Shown here: in pieces, positions 44,700 to 53,358 of the stretch | Layout of the letters: each line of letters starts with the position of its first letter | Numbering within the stretch: the stretch's first letter is position 1 | DNA from: PFL25 sp046260155 | GTDB taxonomy: Bacteria > Chloroflexota > Anaerolineae > Anaerolineales > UBA4823 | Assembly (NCBI GenBank): GCA_046260155.1 | Contig: JBJYXV010000065.1 | Location: forward strand, 1 to 64,000 | Direction of reading: 5' to 3' | DNA length: 64,000 nt | Translations under genes and position numbers: made by a program | The notes under the pieces: model-generated | Told to the model about the DNA's origin: nothing | Seen by the model: only the letters and a program-made list of their open reading frames with translations | The model's database searches: none

Positions 44700-45722
44700 A
44701 TGGATCAAACTGGTAAAGGTTTGACGGAAGAAAAAGCTGAACAAAATTACAAAGAACCCTTCAGCCTGTCAAGATTCGCCCGGAAGAATGGGACTCAGCT
44801 TGGAATATTTGCTGTTTTTCTTGCCCTTTGGGCATTATTTATTTTCGCTGCGCCGGATACATTTCTTTCTGCAAATATCTACTGGGCATTTATGGCCACG
44901 ATTCCATTCTTTGCTATTTCAGCCATGCCCTTGACAATTGCGGTGATCGCTGGAGAGATCGACCTATCCTTCCCCTCCCTCATGGCAATGGGAATGGTGG
45001 CATTCATCCTTACTTATGATGCCACCGGGATGATCTGGTTGGCTTTCATCGCTTCTCTGGCAATGGGTTTAATAGGTGGCTTATTGAACGGTGCCATTGT
45101 CGTTTATTTTGGTATCCCCTCGCTGGTAGCCACGATCGGCACTCAATTCTTCTGGCGCGGTATGGTGCTCGTGCTCTCAGAAGGGAGCAGCGGCAGCCTG
45201 GTTTATGCAAAAGAATCCTTATTACACAGCCTGCTGGTGGGGAAGATCGGTGGAGCGCTGCCTGCTCAATTTATCTGGTTAGTTATTATTGCGATTTTCT
45301 GTTGGGTGCTTCTAAATCGCACCCGGTTTGGCGCTCATGTCTATCTGATCGGTGATAATGCGGAAAGTGCTGCGCTGATGGGTGTCAACACTGCGCGCAC
45401 CCGCATCCTGGTGTTTGTCCTGGTTGGAGTCATCTCCGCTTTTGCGGGCGTAGTGGCCAGCATGCATGTGAACTTTTTCTGGCCTAGTCTTGGGGACGGT
45501 TACCTTCTGCGTACCCTGGCATCGGTTTTCCTTGGAGGTACATCCGTATTTGGTGGTGTTGGCACGATTTTCGGTTCTTTCCTGGGAGCCTTTATCATTG
45601 GTGCAATAGAAGCTGCTACAGTTGCTGTCGGATTAACGGGTTTCTATACCCAATTGATTTACGGTTTGATCATCGTACTCTCTGTCACCATGCATGCCTT
45701 CCTTCGCCGCAGGATGGAATAG
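44700..45722 (+). CDS. Sugar ABC transporter permease, RbsC/AraH type (340 aa)
   Basis: About nine to ten hydrophobic helices; AGEIDLSFPSLMAMGMVAF and LIGDNAESAALMGVNTAR are the BPD_transp_2 signatures. The ATG at 44700 has AAAGGA nine bases upstream and is preferred to a TTG at 44691. Last gene of the arabinose-type operon. Confidence 0.92.
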   Translation: MDQTGKGLTEEKAEQNYKEPFSLSRFARKNGTQLGIFAVFLALWALFIFAAPDTFLSANIYWAFMATIPFFAISAMPLTIAVIAGEIDLSFPSLMAMGMVAFILTYDATGMIWLAFIASLAMGLIGGLLNGAIVVYFGIPSLVATIGTQFFWRGMVLVLSEGSSGSLVYAKESLLHSLLVGKIGGALPAQFIWLVIIAIFCWVLLNRTRFGAHVYLIGDNAESAALMGVNTARTRILVFVLVGVISAFAGVVASMHVNFFWPSLGDGYLLRTLASVFLGGTSVFGGVGTIFGSFLGAFIIGAIEAATVAVGLTGFYTQLIYGLIIVLSVTMHAFLRRRME

Positions 45723-45826
45723 GATCATATTAACCTGGTTGAATCAACGTGATTAATTTGGAACAAAGGAAAATATTGTACATCTTTCTTCAATTATAAA
45801 ATTCGTTCATATAACAGGAACTGTAT

Positions 45827-45868
45827 AAGTTGCTTGAGCTTCGGGATGATTCCAGCCAAGCAACTTTT
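45827..45868 (+). terminator. Probable terminator of the arabinose-type operon
   Basis: AAGTTGCTTG (45827-45836) pairs with CAAGCAACTT (45857-45866), followed by TTCATTT. The T-run is imperfect, hence moderate confidence. Confidence 0.6.
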
Positions 45869-45900
45869 CATTTAGATTCGTGCCGCATAGTGATTCAAGA

Positions 45901-46983
45901 TTACTCTTCGACTGGTGTGATTTCCCATTGCCCCTCTTCAAGCTTGATTTCAGCGCTCTCTCCAGGCCAGTATAAATAAGTCCAGTAGCTGGCCCCTCTT
46001 AATGTGGAGGAGTTGCGTCCGCGGGTTACGATGATATGGTCAGCAGGCAGGCTGGCATAGTATCGTCCACGCGTGATGGACGAACGCCCTAGGGTAGGAT
46101 CCATGGGGGTCCAGCCAATTCCGGGCAGGTACACTTCGACCCAGGCATGTTCTTTACGAGCCAATCCATCTTCCCCCTCAGGTAAGTAGCTCAACCCGAC
46201 AATATAGCGAGCCGGAATACCCGCTGCCCGGCTCAGCGCGATCATCAGCGAAGAATATTCCGTGCAATCCGCACCCATTTGACCCAATGCCCCCTGTGCC
46301 CCCCAGTTTCCACCGTTAAAGCTGTACACAAGGTTGTCCCCGATATAATCATAAAATGCCCGCACCTGTTCGCAAGTGTTCTGCTTTCCCTGAGACAGCT
46401 GCTCAGATAACTGGATAATTTGAGGGTTTTGAGATTCAATGTGCAGTTCGGGCTGGGCGAAGAAAATCGGCAGCTCGCCCTGGCAGTTCGCTAAATCGAA
46501 CTTTAATTGGTTGACTTTCACCCGGTAGTTAATCTCTACCTGGATCTCAGAATCGGGAGGCATCTCTGAGAAATCAAATTCCGCAATCTGGTTCCCATAT
46601 TCATCGATGACCAGCTGGTAAGTTTGCGGAGTTATTTCTCTTTCGATAACTTGCTGGTAGGGGTAAACGTCCTGGATTAATGCTACCCACAAATTTTGTT
46701 TCGAAGGGCTGCCGGGGCCGTGGTTGACCAATTTGAGTTGTTGATGGACATCATATTCTAGGCTGTCCAGAATTGTGAAAGAGGAATACAGGGTTTGTTC
46801 TGGATTGACGGGTCCACCAACCGAATCGTTGGGTTCTGTGGAATCTGTTTCCAGCAAGTCGGTTGGAGGCGTCTCGGGTGGTCCATCCGGATAAATATCA
46901 CCTGCATCACCCTGGCAGGCAGATATGACCACCAGGATCAGGAGGCATAAAACAAATTGGATCTTTCGGGTTTGTGGTTGCAT
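45901..46983 (-). CDS. Transglutaminase-like lipoprotein (360 aa)
   Basis: Signal peptide with lipobox SAC (Cys23). The C-terminal half is a transglutaminase/protease-like domain: catalytic Cys240 in GADCTEYSSLMIAL, His in RKEHAWVEVYLPG, Asp in GWTPMDPTLG. Such extracytoplasmic domains cleave or cross-link peptides. The N-terminal half is a beta-rich region like those preceding other bacterial transglutaminase domains. It is isolated: convergent with the arabinose operon, and 234 bases from the next minus-strand operon's end. Confidence 0.85.
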   Translation of the reverse strand: MQPQTRKIQFVLCLLILVVISACQGDAGDIYPDGPPETPPTDLLETDSTEPNDSVGGPVNPEQTLYSSFTILDSLEYDVHQQLKLVNHGPGSPSKQNLWVALIQDVYPYQQVIEREITPQTYQLVIDEYGNQIAEFDFSEMPPDSEIQVEINYRVKVNQLKFDLANCQGELPIFFAQPELHIESQNPQIIQLSEQLSQGKQNTCEQVRAFYDYIGDNLVYSFNGGNWGAQGALGQMGADCTEYSSLMIALSRAAGIPARYIVGLSYLPEGEDGLARKEHAWVEVYLPGIGWTPMDPTLGRSSITRGRYYASLPADHIIVTRGRNSSTLRGASYWTYLYWPGESAEIKLEEGQWEITPVEE

Positions 46984-47102
46984 CCAAATATACTTCCAGC
47001 GAAGAGTATGACACCCTTCCTACGATCAGCTGGCAGGTTAATGAATGAATTGTAACCGCTTTACCAAGTAAATTTTCGCTTTCCCTACAAGTTATTTTAT
47101 AG

Positions 47103-47140
47103 AAAATATCGACCCAAAATCCGTGGATTTTAAGTCGATA
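47103..47140 (-). terminator. Probable terminator of the Ytf-type transporter operon
   Basis: On the minus strand TATCGAC (47140-47134) pairs with GTCGATA (47113-47107), with AAAATC/GATTTT pairing inside, then TTTTCT. It lies 78 bases past the ATPase stop. The remainder of 46984-47217 shows nothing further. Confidence 0.55.
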
Positions 47141-47217
47141 CATGTCATTTCATTGGTGGAATTGCCGGGCACTAATCCATAGATTAGATCAATACAGATT
47201 ATAGCTAATGAATGTAA

Positions 47218-48735
47218 TTACTCACCACCCGCGATGGAATGCATAATTGCCCGTTCACCCACTTCACCGGTAAACTCTTCGATCTTCTTCTTATCGCGCA
47301 ACACGACAATGCGGTGACTCGTGCGGAGTACTTCCTCAAGTTCAGAAGAAATGAACAGGCATGATTTTCCTTCCTCAGCTAATGAGAGTACCAGTTTTTG
47401 AATTTCTGCTTTCGCGCCCACATCGATACCACGGGTAGGTTCATCCAGAATTAAAAGCTGAGGATCTGTAGCCAACCAACGGGCAAGGATTACTTTTTGT
47501 TGGTTGCCGCCGCTAAGATTCTTCACCGGCTGATCCGGAGAAGGGGTAGAGATATTTAATAATTTAATATACTTATCCGCTAATTCGTATTGTTTTTGGA
47601 GACTCAAGTATTTCATCCAACCCATATGGGCTTGCAATCCAAGGATAATATTTTCGCGGACCGTCAGATCCTCAGCAATACCTTCATCTTTTCGATCTTC
47701 TGGGCAAAGTGCAACACCACGATCTATCGAGTCCAAAGGCGAGTATTTTTCAACCAGTTTCCCATGGATATTCATTGACCCACTATCTGGCTGATCAATA
47801 CCAAACAATAACTTCGCCATTTCTGTGCGACCGGAACCGAGTAATCCTGCAAGACCAACGACTTCCCCGGCATGCATTTCCAAGTCGAAGGGTTCAATAG
47901 AGCCAGTCAGCCCAAGATCTGACGCCTCGAGTAAAGTTTCCTCTCCAATATTCTTACTCGTTTCCAGCTTGGTTGCCGTCATATCATCAAGATCAGAAAG
48001 GATGCGGCCGATCATCTTAGCAATCAACTCGAGACGAGGCAGTGTTTCAGTTTGGAATGTTCCGATTAACTTTCCATTTCTGAGGATAGTAATTCGATCC
48101 GAGACTTCATAAACCTGGTCAATAAAATGGGTGATGAAAATAATGCCAACCCCATCCTGCTTCAATTTCTCCATCACCCGAAAGATTTGCTGGGTCTCAT
48201 GTGCATCGAGGCTTGATGTGGGTTCATCCAAGATTAAGACCTTGGCAGACGCAACCTCAAGGGCTCGCGCAATGGCTATCACTTGCTGGATAGCAGTGGA
48301 ATATGATCCCAGTGGTTGAGTCACATCAATATCGATATTTAATTCCTGGAGGATTTGCTTGGCCCGGATATTGGTTGCCTTCCAATCTATTCGACCAAAT
48401 TTATGTGGTTCACGCCCAAGCAATATATTTTCCGCTACCGTCAAGTAATCGCAAAGATTGACTTCCTGGTAAACTGTACTGATTCCCATGGTCTGGGCAT
48501 GCTGGGGAGACTTAATAGTGACTTCTTCGCCCCGTAGAATGATTGTTCCTTGATCCTGTTTTTCAACACCGGTCATGACCTTGATCAGGGTTGATTTGCC
48601 AGCCCCATTCTCGCCTACTAAGGCATGAATCTCACCAGCTTTCAGGGTGAAATATACATCTTCCAAAGCCTGGACACCTGGAAAAGACTTGTAAATGCCT
48701 GACATCACGATGAGATTTTCATTCGATTCCGACAT
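47218..48735 (-). CDS. Sugar ABC transporter ATPase, two-domain (505 aa)
   Basis: Tandem nucleotide-binding domains as in RbsA/YtfR. Domain 1 has LVGENGAGKSTLIKVMTG and VLILDEPTSSLD; domain 2 has the usual degenerate P-loop GLAGLLGSGRTEMAK, then LSGGNQQKVILARWL and LLILDEPTRGIDVG. GGAGAC precedes the ATG. It is third after the binding protein and two permeases' order 50946, 49736, 48766, so the unit reads binding protein - permease - permease - ATPase. Confidence 0.93.
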   Translation of the reverse strand: MSESNENLIVMSGIYKSFPGVQALEDVYFTLKAGEIHALVGENGAGKSTLIKVMTGVEKQDQGTIILRGEEVTIKSPQHAQTMGISTVYQEVNLCDYLTVAENILLGREPHKFGRIDWKATNIRAKQILQELNIDIDVTQPLGSYSTAIQQVIAIARALEVASAKVLILDEPTSSLDAHETQQIFRVMEKLKQDGVGIIFITHFIDQVYEVSDRITILRNGKLIGTFQTETLPRLELIAKMIGRILSDLDDMTATKLETSKNIGEETLLEASDLGLTGSIEPFDLEMHAGEVVGLAGLLGSGRTEMAKLLFGIDQPDSGSMNIHGKLVEKYSPLDSIDRGVALCPEDRKDEGIAEDLTVRENIILGLQAHMGWMKYLSLQKQYELADKYIKLLNISTPSPDQPVKNLSGGNQQKVILARWLATDPQLLILDEPTRGIDVGAKAEIQKLVLSLAEEGKSCLFISSELEEVLRTSHRIVVLRDKKKIEEFTGEVGERAIMHSIAGGE

Positions 48736-48765
48736 AAGTATTGTCTCCGTTTGAGAAGAATACTC

Positions 48766-49746
48766 CTATGAATGCTTCTGCCTCATATAGAATAAACTCT
48801 GGATGCCAATAAAGATCAGCGTAAGACCACCCACAGCAATGCGGGTCCACCAGGAGCTTAATGTGCCATTAAATTGGAGAATGGTCACAATGGTGCCATT
48901 AATTAGAACACCGAATAGAGTGCCGATCACATTTCCTATACCCCCGGTCAGCAAAGTGCCACCGATAACAACCGAAGCAATGGCATCCAATTCCATTCCC
49001 GGTGCGTAACCTCCATACCCGGAAAGCAAGGAAATACTGAATACAATGCCCCCTAAGGCAGAACAAAATCCACCGAAAGAATACACAATTAATTTTGTCC
49101 GACCAGCGGGTAATCCCATTAAAATGGCTGATTGTTCATTATTACCGATTGCATAAATCGTGCGCCCAAAACGAGTTAAGGTGGCCAATAAAAATACCAC
49201 AATTAACAATACTGGACCAATAAGAGTTGAAGGATAAATATATGCATTACCAAAGAAAGGAAGATAAATTTTTGTTAACGCCAGGGAGCGATAAATACCA
49301 TCATTAATAGTTAGTGAGGTTAAAGTGATGATGTAAGCCATGCCTCGAGCAAACCATAAACCCATCAGAGTCACGATAAATGGTTGGACCTTAAAGTAGT
49401 GAATAATCCACCCCATGACAAAGCCAATAACAATACCCATCAACAACATCAATGGTATAACAAGCCAAGCGCTCATACCTGCTTGAAGGAGTGCAGCCGA
49501 AGCTGCAGAAGTCAGGGCAATCATCCCGGCCACAGAAAGATCAATCCCCTTGGTGAGAATTACCAGGGTTAGGCCAATAGAAACAATTAACAAGGTGGCA
49601 TTGTTAATGAAAAGGTTAAAAAACACCTGGGGTTTCTGCATGGCAGGATACAGCAGCCCCCCGATAATGTAAACGAGAATGAAAATTACTATCGTGGTCA
49701 ACAAAGGACCGTTCTTGACCACAAAGGTTTTCGCTCTATGTACCAT
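48766..49746 (-). CDS. Sugar ABC transporter permease, YjfF type (326 aa)
   Basis: Multi-helix membrane protein with GLTLVILTKGIDLSVAGMIA and YAIGNNEQSAILMGLPAGRT, the BPD_transp_2 signatures. It overlaps the end of the preceding permease gene by 11 bases, so translation is coupled. Two different permeases imply a heterodimeric channel, as in E. coli YtfT-YjfF (galactofuranose). Confidence 0.9.
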   Translation of the reverse strand: MVHRAKTFVVKNGPLLTTIVIFILVYIIGGLLYPAMQKPQVFFNLFINNATLLIVSIGLTLVILTKGIDLSVAGMIALTSAASAALLQAGMSAWLVIPLMLLMGIVIGFVMGWIIHYFKVQPFIVTLMGLWFARGMAYIITLTSLTINDGIYRSLALTKIYLPFFGNAYIYPSTLIGPVLLIVVFLLATLTRFGRTIYAIGNNEQSAILMGLPAGRTKLIVYSFGGFCSALGGIVFSISLLSGYGGYAPGMELDAIASVVIGGTLLTGGIGNVIGTLFGVLINGTIVTILQFNGTLSSWWTRIAVGGLTLIFIGIQSLFYMRQKHS

Positions 49747-50809
49747 GTCGTGGTCCTCTTTGTTCTAAAAATTTATCGATGAGTCGGCGAGAGTAATCTG
49801 AATAAAGTAGGATCACTACCAAAACAAGTACAGCTCTTCCCGCCAATAATGCATTAGCTGGCACGCCAAATGTATACATGGTGATAGTGAATGTCCAGAT
49901 GAGAAGTGCTCCAATCATGCTGGCAAGCAGAGAAAAACGTCCACCAGACATCAGGGTCCCACCAATAACTACAGCTAAAATGGCATCCAACTCATAACCC
50001 AGTCCGATATTATTGGCATCGCAACCGTGGATATAAGAACTCAGAATAAGACCAGCAATTGCGCTGCAGAAGCCGCAGAAGGTATAAACGAAAAGCTTGG
50101 TATTTTTTTCGTTGATACCAGAATAAAACGTGGCTTTTGCATTAATTCCCACCGATTCAATAAACAAGCCGATCGAAGTTTTTCGTACCAGCAACCAAGA
50201 CAAAATAAATACGACCGCTACAATATACATGGAAACAGGCAGTCCTAATATAAACCCATTCCCAAACCACCAATAGGGCCGATAATATACCGTCATGATT
50301 TGACCATTGGTGATCAGCTGGGCAATACCGCGACCAGCGACCATGAGAATGAGAGTAGCAACCATGGGTTGAATATTGCCCCTTGAGACCAGGAACCCAT
50401 TCCACAAACCGCACAGGGTGCCTCCTATTAGTATTACAATCACGACAATCCATAGTGGTGTATTGGTTGTGTTTGCTGCCAGGATCTCGTTGAGGATCAG
50501 CTCATTGCCTAATGCGGGATTGATTAAAACCGTGCCCATGGCAGCAGAGATGGCGATCACTGCCCCAACCGAGAGGTCAACACCTTCTGTAGCAATTACC
50601 AGGGTCATACCAATCGATACAAGCATCAATGGAGCTGCATTATTGAAAACATCAATCAAATTTCCATAAAAATGTCCTTCAACAATCCCTATTCTGAAAA
50701 ATCCAGGCGCAAAAATTGCATCCACAATGAGAAGCAAAAATAGCGCAACCAGAGGCCAAAATAATTGACTTTCCCGAATGCGTTTGGTCAAAGGAATATC
50801 TTTTTTCAT
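49736..50809 (-). CDS. Sugar ABC transporter permease, YtfT type (357 aa)
   Basis: Same family as its neighbour: GMTLVIATEGVDLSVGAVIA, GLWNGFLVSRGNIQPMVATL, AVVIGGTLMSGGRFSLLAS. The ATG at 50809 (MKKDIPLTK) is taken; an in-frame TTG at 50842 would add eleven residues without a better ribosome site. Follows the binding-protein gene after a 136-base gap holding a strong hairpin. Confidence 0.9.
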   Translation of the reverse strand: MKKDIPLTKRIRESQLFWPLVALFLLLIVDAIFAPGFFRIGIVEGHFYGNLIDVFNNAAPLMLVSIGMTLVIATEGVDLSVGAVIAISAAMGTVLINPALGNELILNEILAANTTNTPLWIVVIVILIGGTLCGLWNGFLVSRGNIQPMVATLILMVAGRGIAQLITNGQIMTVYYRPYWWFGNGFILGLPVSMYIVAVVFILSWLLVRKTSIGLFIESVGINAKATFYSGINEKNTKLFVYTFCGFCSAIAGLILSSYIHGCDANNIGLGYELDAILAVVIGGTLMSGGRFSLLASMIGALLIWTFTITMYTFGVPANALLAGRAVLVLVVILLYSDYSRRLIDKFLEQRGPRHGT

Positions 50810-50860
50810 AGGTATCCCGTCTCTTTTCACCAAGACCAACAAAGCTTGGAATTTAGTTGT

Positions 50861-50890
50861 GAGAAGCGACGTTGAGCAACGTCGCTTCTC
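50861..50890 (-). other. 13-bp perfect stem-loop between binding-protein and permease genes
   Basis: GAGAAGCGACGTT (50861-50873) pairs perfectly with AACGTCGCTTCTC (50878-50890) around GAGC. No T-run follows on the transcribed strand. Confidence 0.85.
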
Positions 50891-50945
50891 ATTTGTTCAG
50901 TCACTAAAAATCAAACGTGATTCATGCAAAGCAACAGGACGGGTT

Positions 50946-51926
50946 TTAGTACTGTCGGCTGGGCAGCAATTCTGCAGCTTCGTCGGGATAATAGACAGTT
51001 TCATTGGTAAGCACTTCTCGTTCAATAGTCTTACCATTCATTAAATCCAACGCCATCTCATAGACCTGTGGCCCAAGTAGCGGGTTGCATTCTACGTCTG
51101 CCTGTACCCAACCATCGAGCATGAGCTGGAAACCACCACGAGTACCATCAACGGAAACGATCTGAATATCGCCAGGTTCTAATCCAGCAGCTTTCATGGC
51201 TTCAACAGCGCCGATCGCCATATTATCGTTGTGGATGAAAGCACCGTCAATTTCGTCTCCGTATTTCTTCAGGAAGGCTTCCATAACTGGTTTCCCTTCA
51301 GCAGTTGTAAAGTTACCAGTCTGGCTGTCAACAATCTCAATATTATCGTTGAGGTTCATTCGAAAACCTTCTGCGCGACCAACTGCTGCGCCTGAACCGG
51401 TCGTCCCGCTTAACTCGACAATTTTGCCGCCATTCGGGAGCAATCTGTTCATTTCATCAGCAGATTTTTGTCCTTCAAGGACCATGTCGGAACCAATATG
51501 GGATGCATACAAGGAATCATCTGCGGTAACGGACCGGTCAACAATAATGACCGGGATACCAGCATCTTGTGCTTCTTGAAGCACAGCTTCCCAACCATCT
51601 TCAACAACTGGTGGCAGACCGATCACATCAACTTCCTGTTGGATACAGGCACGCATTGCAGAAATCTGGTTTTCTTGTTTCTGCTGTGCATCTGAGAAAA
51701 TTAAGCGGACGCCTAAATCTCCAGCTGTTTCCTTGAAGGAAGCCGTATTAGCTGTTCGCCAGTCGCTTTCAGCGCCAAGCTGAGGGTAACAAAACACCAT
51801 GTCAGTATATTCACAGTTCGGTGCACAGTCTGCAGTTTCAGCAGGGGCTTCAGCACCTGATGAACAGGCTACCAGGACAAAAGCGGTACAGAGGATCACA
51901 AAAGCAATTAATTTTACGCGGGACAT
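50946..51926 (-). CDS. Sugar-binding lipoprotein, YtfQ/RbsB type (326 aa)
   Basis: Lipobox LVAC (Cys21), then a type I binding fold: MVFCYPQLGAESDWRTANTA, IFSDAQQKQENQISAMR, VSVDGTRGGFQLMLDGWVQA. The start ATG at 51926 has AAGGAG seven bases upstream; an earlier ATG at 51941 lies before that site. First gene of the transporter operon. Its closest relative in the window is the protein at 52352-53350. Confidence 0.93.
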   Translation of the reverse strand: MSRVKLIAFVILCTAFVLVACSSGAEAPAETADCAPNCEYTDMVFCYPQLGAESDWRTANTASFKETAGDLGVRLIFSDAQQKQENQISAMRACIQQEVDVIGLPPVVEDGWEAVLQEAQDAGIPVIIVDRSVTADDSLYASHIGSDMVLEGQKSADEMNRLLPNGGKIVELSGTTGSGAAVGRAEGFRMNLNDNIEIVDSQTGNFTTAEGKPVMEAFLKKYGDEIDGAFIHNDNMAIGAVEAMKAAGLEPGDIQIVSVDGTRGGFQLMLDGWVQADVECNPLLGPQVYEMALDLMNGKTIEREVLTNETVYYPDEAAELLPSRQY

Positions 51927-52282
51927 TTCATTCTCCTTCATTTTGAATGGGTCTCTCCATTTGGAGATTATGATCAGTTATAATAAGCTTGAACGATATT
52001 GCTCTTCAATGGAATTGCAGTATCGCACATCGGAAGTGCTTGCTTGGACCAGCTTAATCCTTGGCAAGCACTTCTCCTGTTTTCCGTTTATTCTCTTCGA
52101 TAGTAACCTCCTTCTCTATATACATGGATATTACCTGAAACCAAACAATGTTCAATAAAGCAGATCTCAAAATCTCAATATTTATTACGAGTTCCGGTCA
52201 TACAATTAGTTTAGTGAAAACTGATGAATAACTCAACAATTCTTATTCGGAAATGGTTAATAATAAGTTGGATTTTCTAAAC
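51927..52282. other. Leader region of the Ytf-type operon
   Basis: No gene is seen. GAAGTGCTTGC (52033-52043) pairs with GCAAGCACTTC (52064-52074), eleven pairs, in or near the untranslated leader. On the minus strand TTGAAG and TATTAT about 18 bases apart (near 51979-52009) may be the promoter; weak. Confidence 0.45.
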
Positions 52283-52312
52283 AAAAAAATACCCGCTAAT
52301 GAAACGGGTATT
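52283..52312 (-). terminator. Terminator of the two-component/binding-protein operon
   Basis: On the minus strand AATACCCG (52312-52305) pairs with CGGGTATT (52295-52288), followed by a run of T down to 52283. It lies 40 bases past the binding-protein stop and ends the operon beginning at 56481. Confidence 0.85.
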
Positions 52313-52351
52313 CTTACGAATAAAAAAGTTAATTATTTTACGAAATTTGTT

Positions 52352-53350
52352 TTAATATTTCCGTGACGGCATGATCTCAGCAGCATTGAATGGATAGAAA
52401 ATACTTTCTTGAACAGGAATCGATTTAGGAACTGATTCGCCGTTGACAACTTTCAGTGCAACGTCAAAAAACGAGGGTCCTAAGAGAGGATTACATTCGA
52501 CGGTCGCGTTGAGCTTTCCATCGATCATCATTTGAAATGCATCGCGAATAGCATCGATCGAGACGATAATGATATCCTCCCCGGGTCGTAATCCATAATC
52601 CTCGATCGCGCGGATCGCACCAATCGCACTATCATCATTGTGAGCGTATAAAGCATCGATACTATCTCCATATTGTTCTAAAAAACCCCGCATGACTTCT
52701 TCACCTTTTGCGCGAGTGAAATCTGCGGACTCCGAGGCAATGATTTTCATCTCTGGATAATCTTTCAAGATTTCCCTGAAACCAACATAACGATCATTTG
52801 CAGGGGCAGAGCCGACTGTACCGACCAGTTCCACAATATTCCCTTTACCAGTCAACAGGCCTGCCATCACCCGGGCTGCATTGCGGCCTTCTTCAACAAA
52901 ATCCGAGCCAAGATGGGTTGCGTAGAGATCCGCTGGGACATCGGCACGCCGGTCAAGTAATATGATCGGAATTCCAGCATTCTTGGCTTCTTGAAAAACG
53001 GATTCCCAGCCCGTCTCTACGACTGGTGATACACCAATCACATCCACTTGTTGAGCAATGAAGGTGCGAATGGCTTTGATCTGATTCTCTTGTTTTTGTT
53101 GCGCATCAGAGAATATCAATTCAACGCCTAAATCTTCCGCTGCTTCTTGTATGGATGCGGTATTTCCAGTGCGCCACTCACTTTCAGCGCCAATTTGAGA
53201 AAATCCGACCACAAGATCATGGAAATATTTTTTATCCCCAACTTGCTCAGGAATTTGAGGTTCATTGGTAGCCATATTTTGGCAGCCTTGAAGGAATATG
53301 ATTAGAATGATTAGGATTATCAGATTCGGAATTTTCAGATGGCGAAACAT
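52352..53350 (-). CDS. Second sugar-binding lipoprotein, probable sensor subunit (332 aa)
   Basis: Lipobox LQGC (Cys23) and a type I binding fold closely similar to 50946-51926 (VVGFSQIGAESEWRTGNTA, LIFSDAQQKQENQIKAIR, ATVECNPLLGPSFFDVALKV). It follows the histidine kinase gene directly: the ATG at 53350 lies nine bases past the kinase stop, while a TTG at 53362 would overlap it. AGGAGA is upstream. Because it is encoded with the kinase and not with the transporter, it may present sugar to the kinase, as XylFII does for LytS in Clostridium. That role is inference; a plain spare binding protein is the alternative. Confidence 0.88.
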   Translation of the reverse strand: MFRHLKIPNLIILIILIIFLQGCQNMATNEPQIPEQVGDKKYFHDLVVGFSQIGAESEWRTGNTASIQEAAEDLGVELIFSDAQQKQENQIKAIRTFIAQQVDVIGVSPVVETGWESVFQEAKNAGIPIILLDRRADVPADLYATHLGSDFVEEGRNAARVMAGLLTGKGNIVELVGTVGSAPANDRYVGFREILKDYPEMKIIASESADFTRAKGEEVMRGFLEQYGDSIDALYAHNDDSAIGAIRAIEDYGLRPGEDIIIVSIDAIRDAFQMMIDGKLNATVECNPLLGPSFFDVALKVVNGESVPKSIPVQESIFYPFNAAEIMPSRKY

Positions 53351-53358
53351 TTGAGTGA

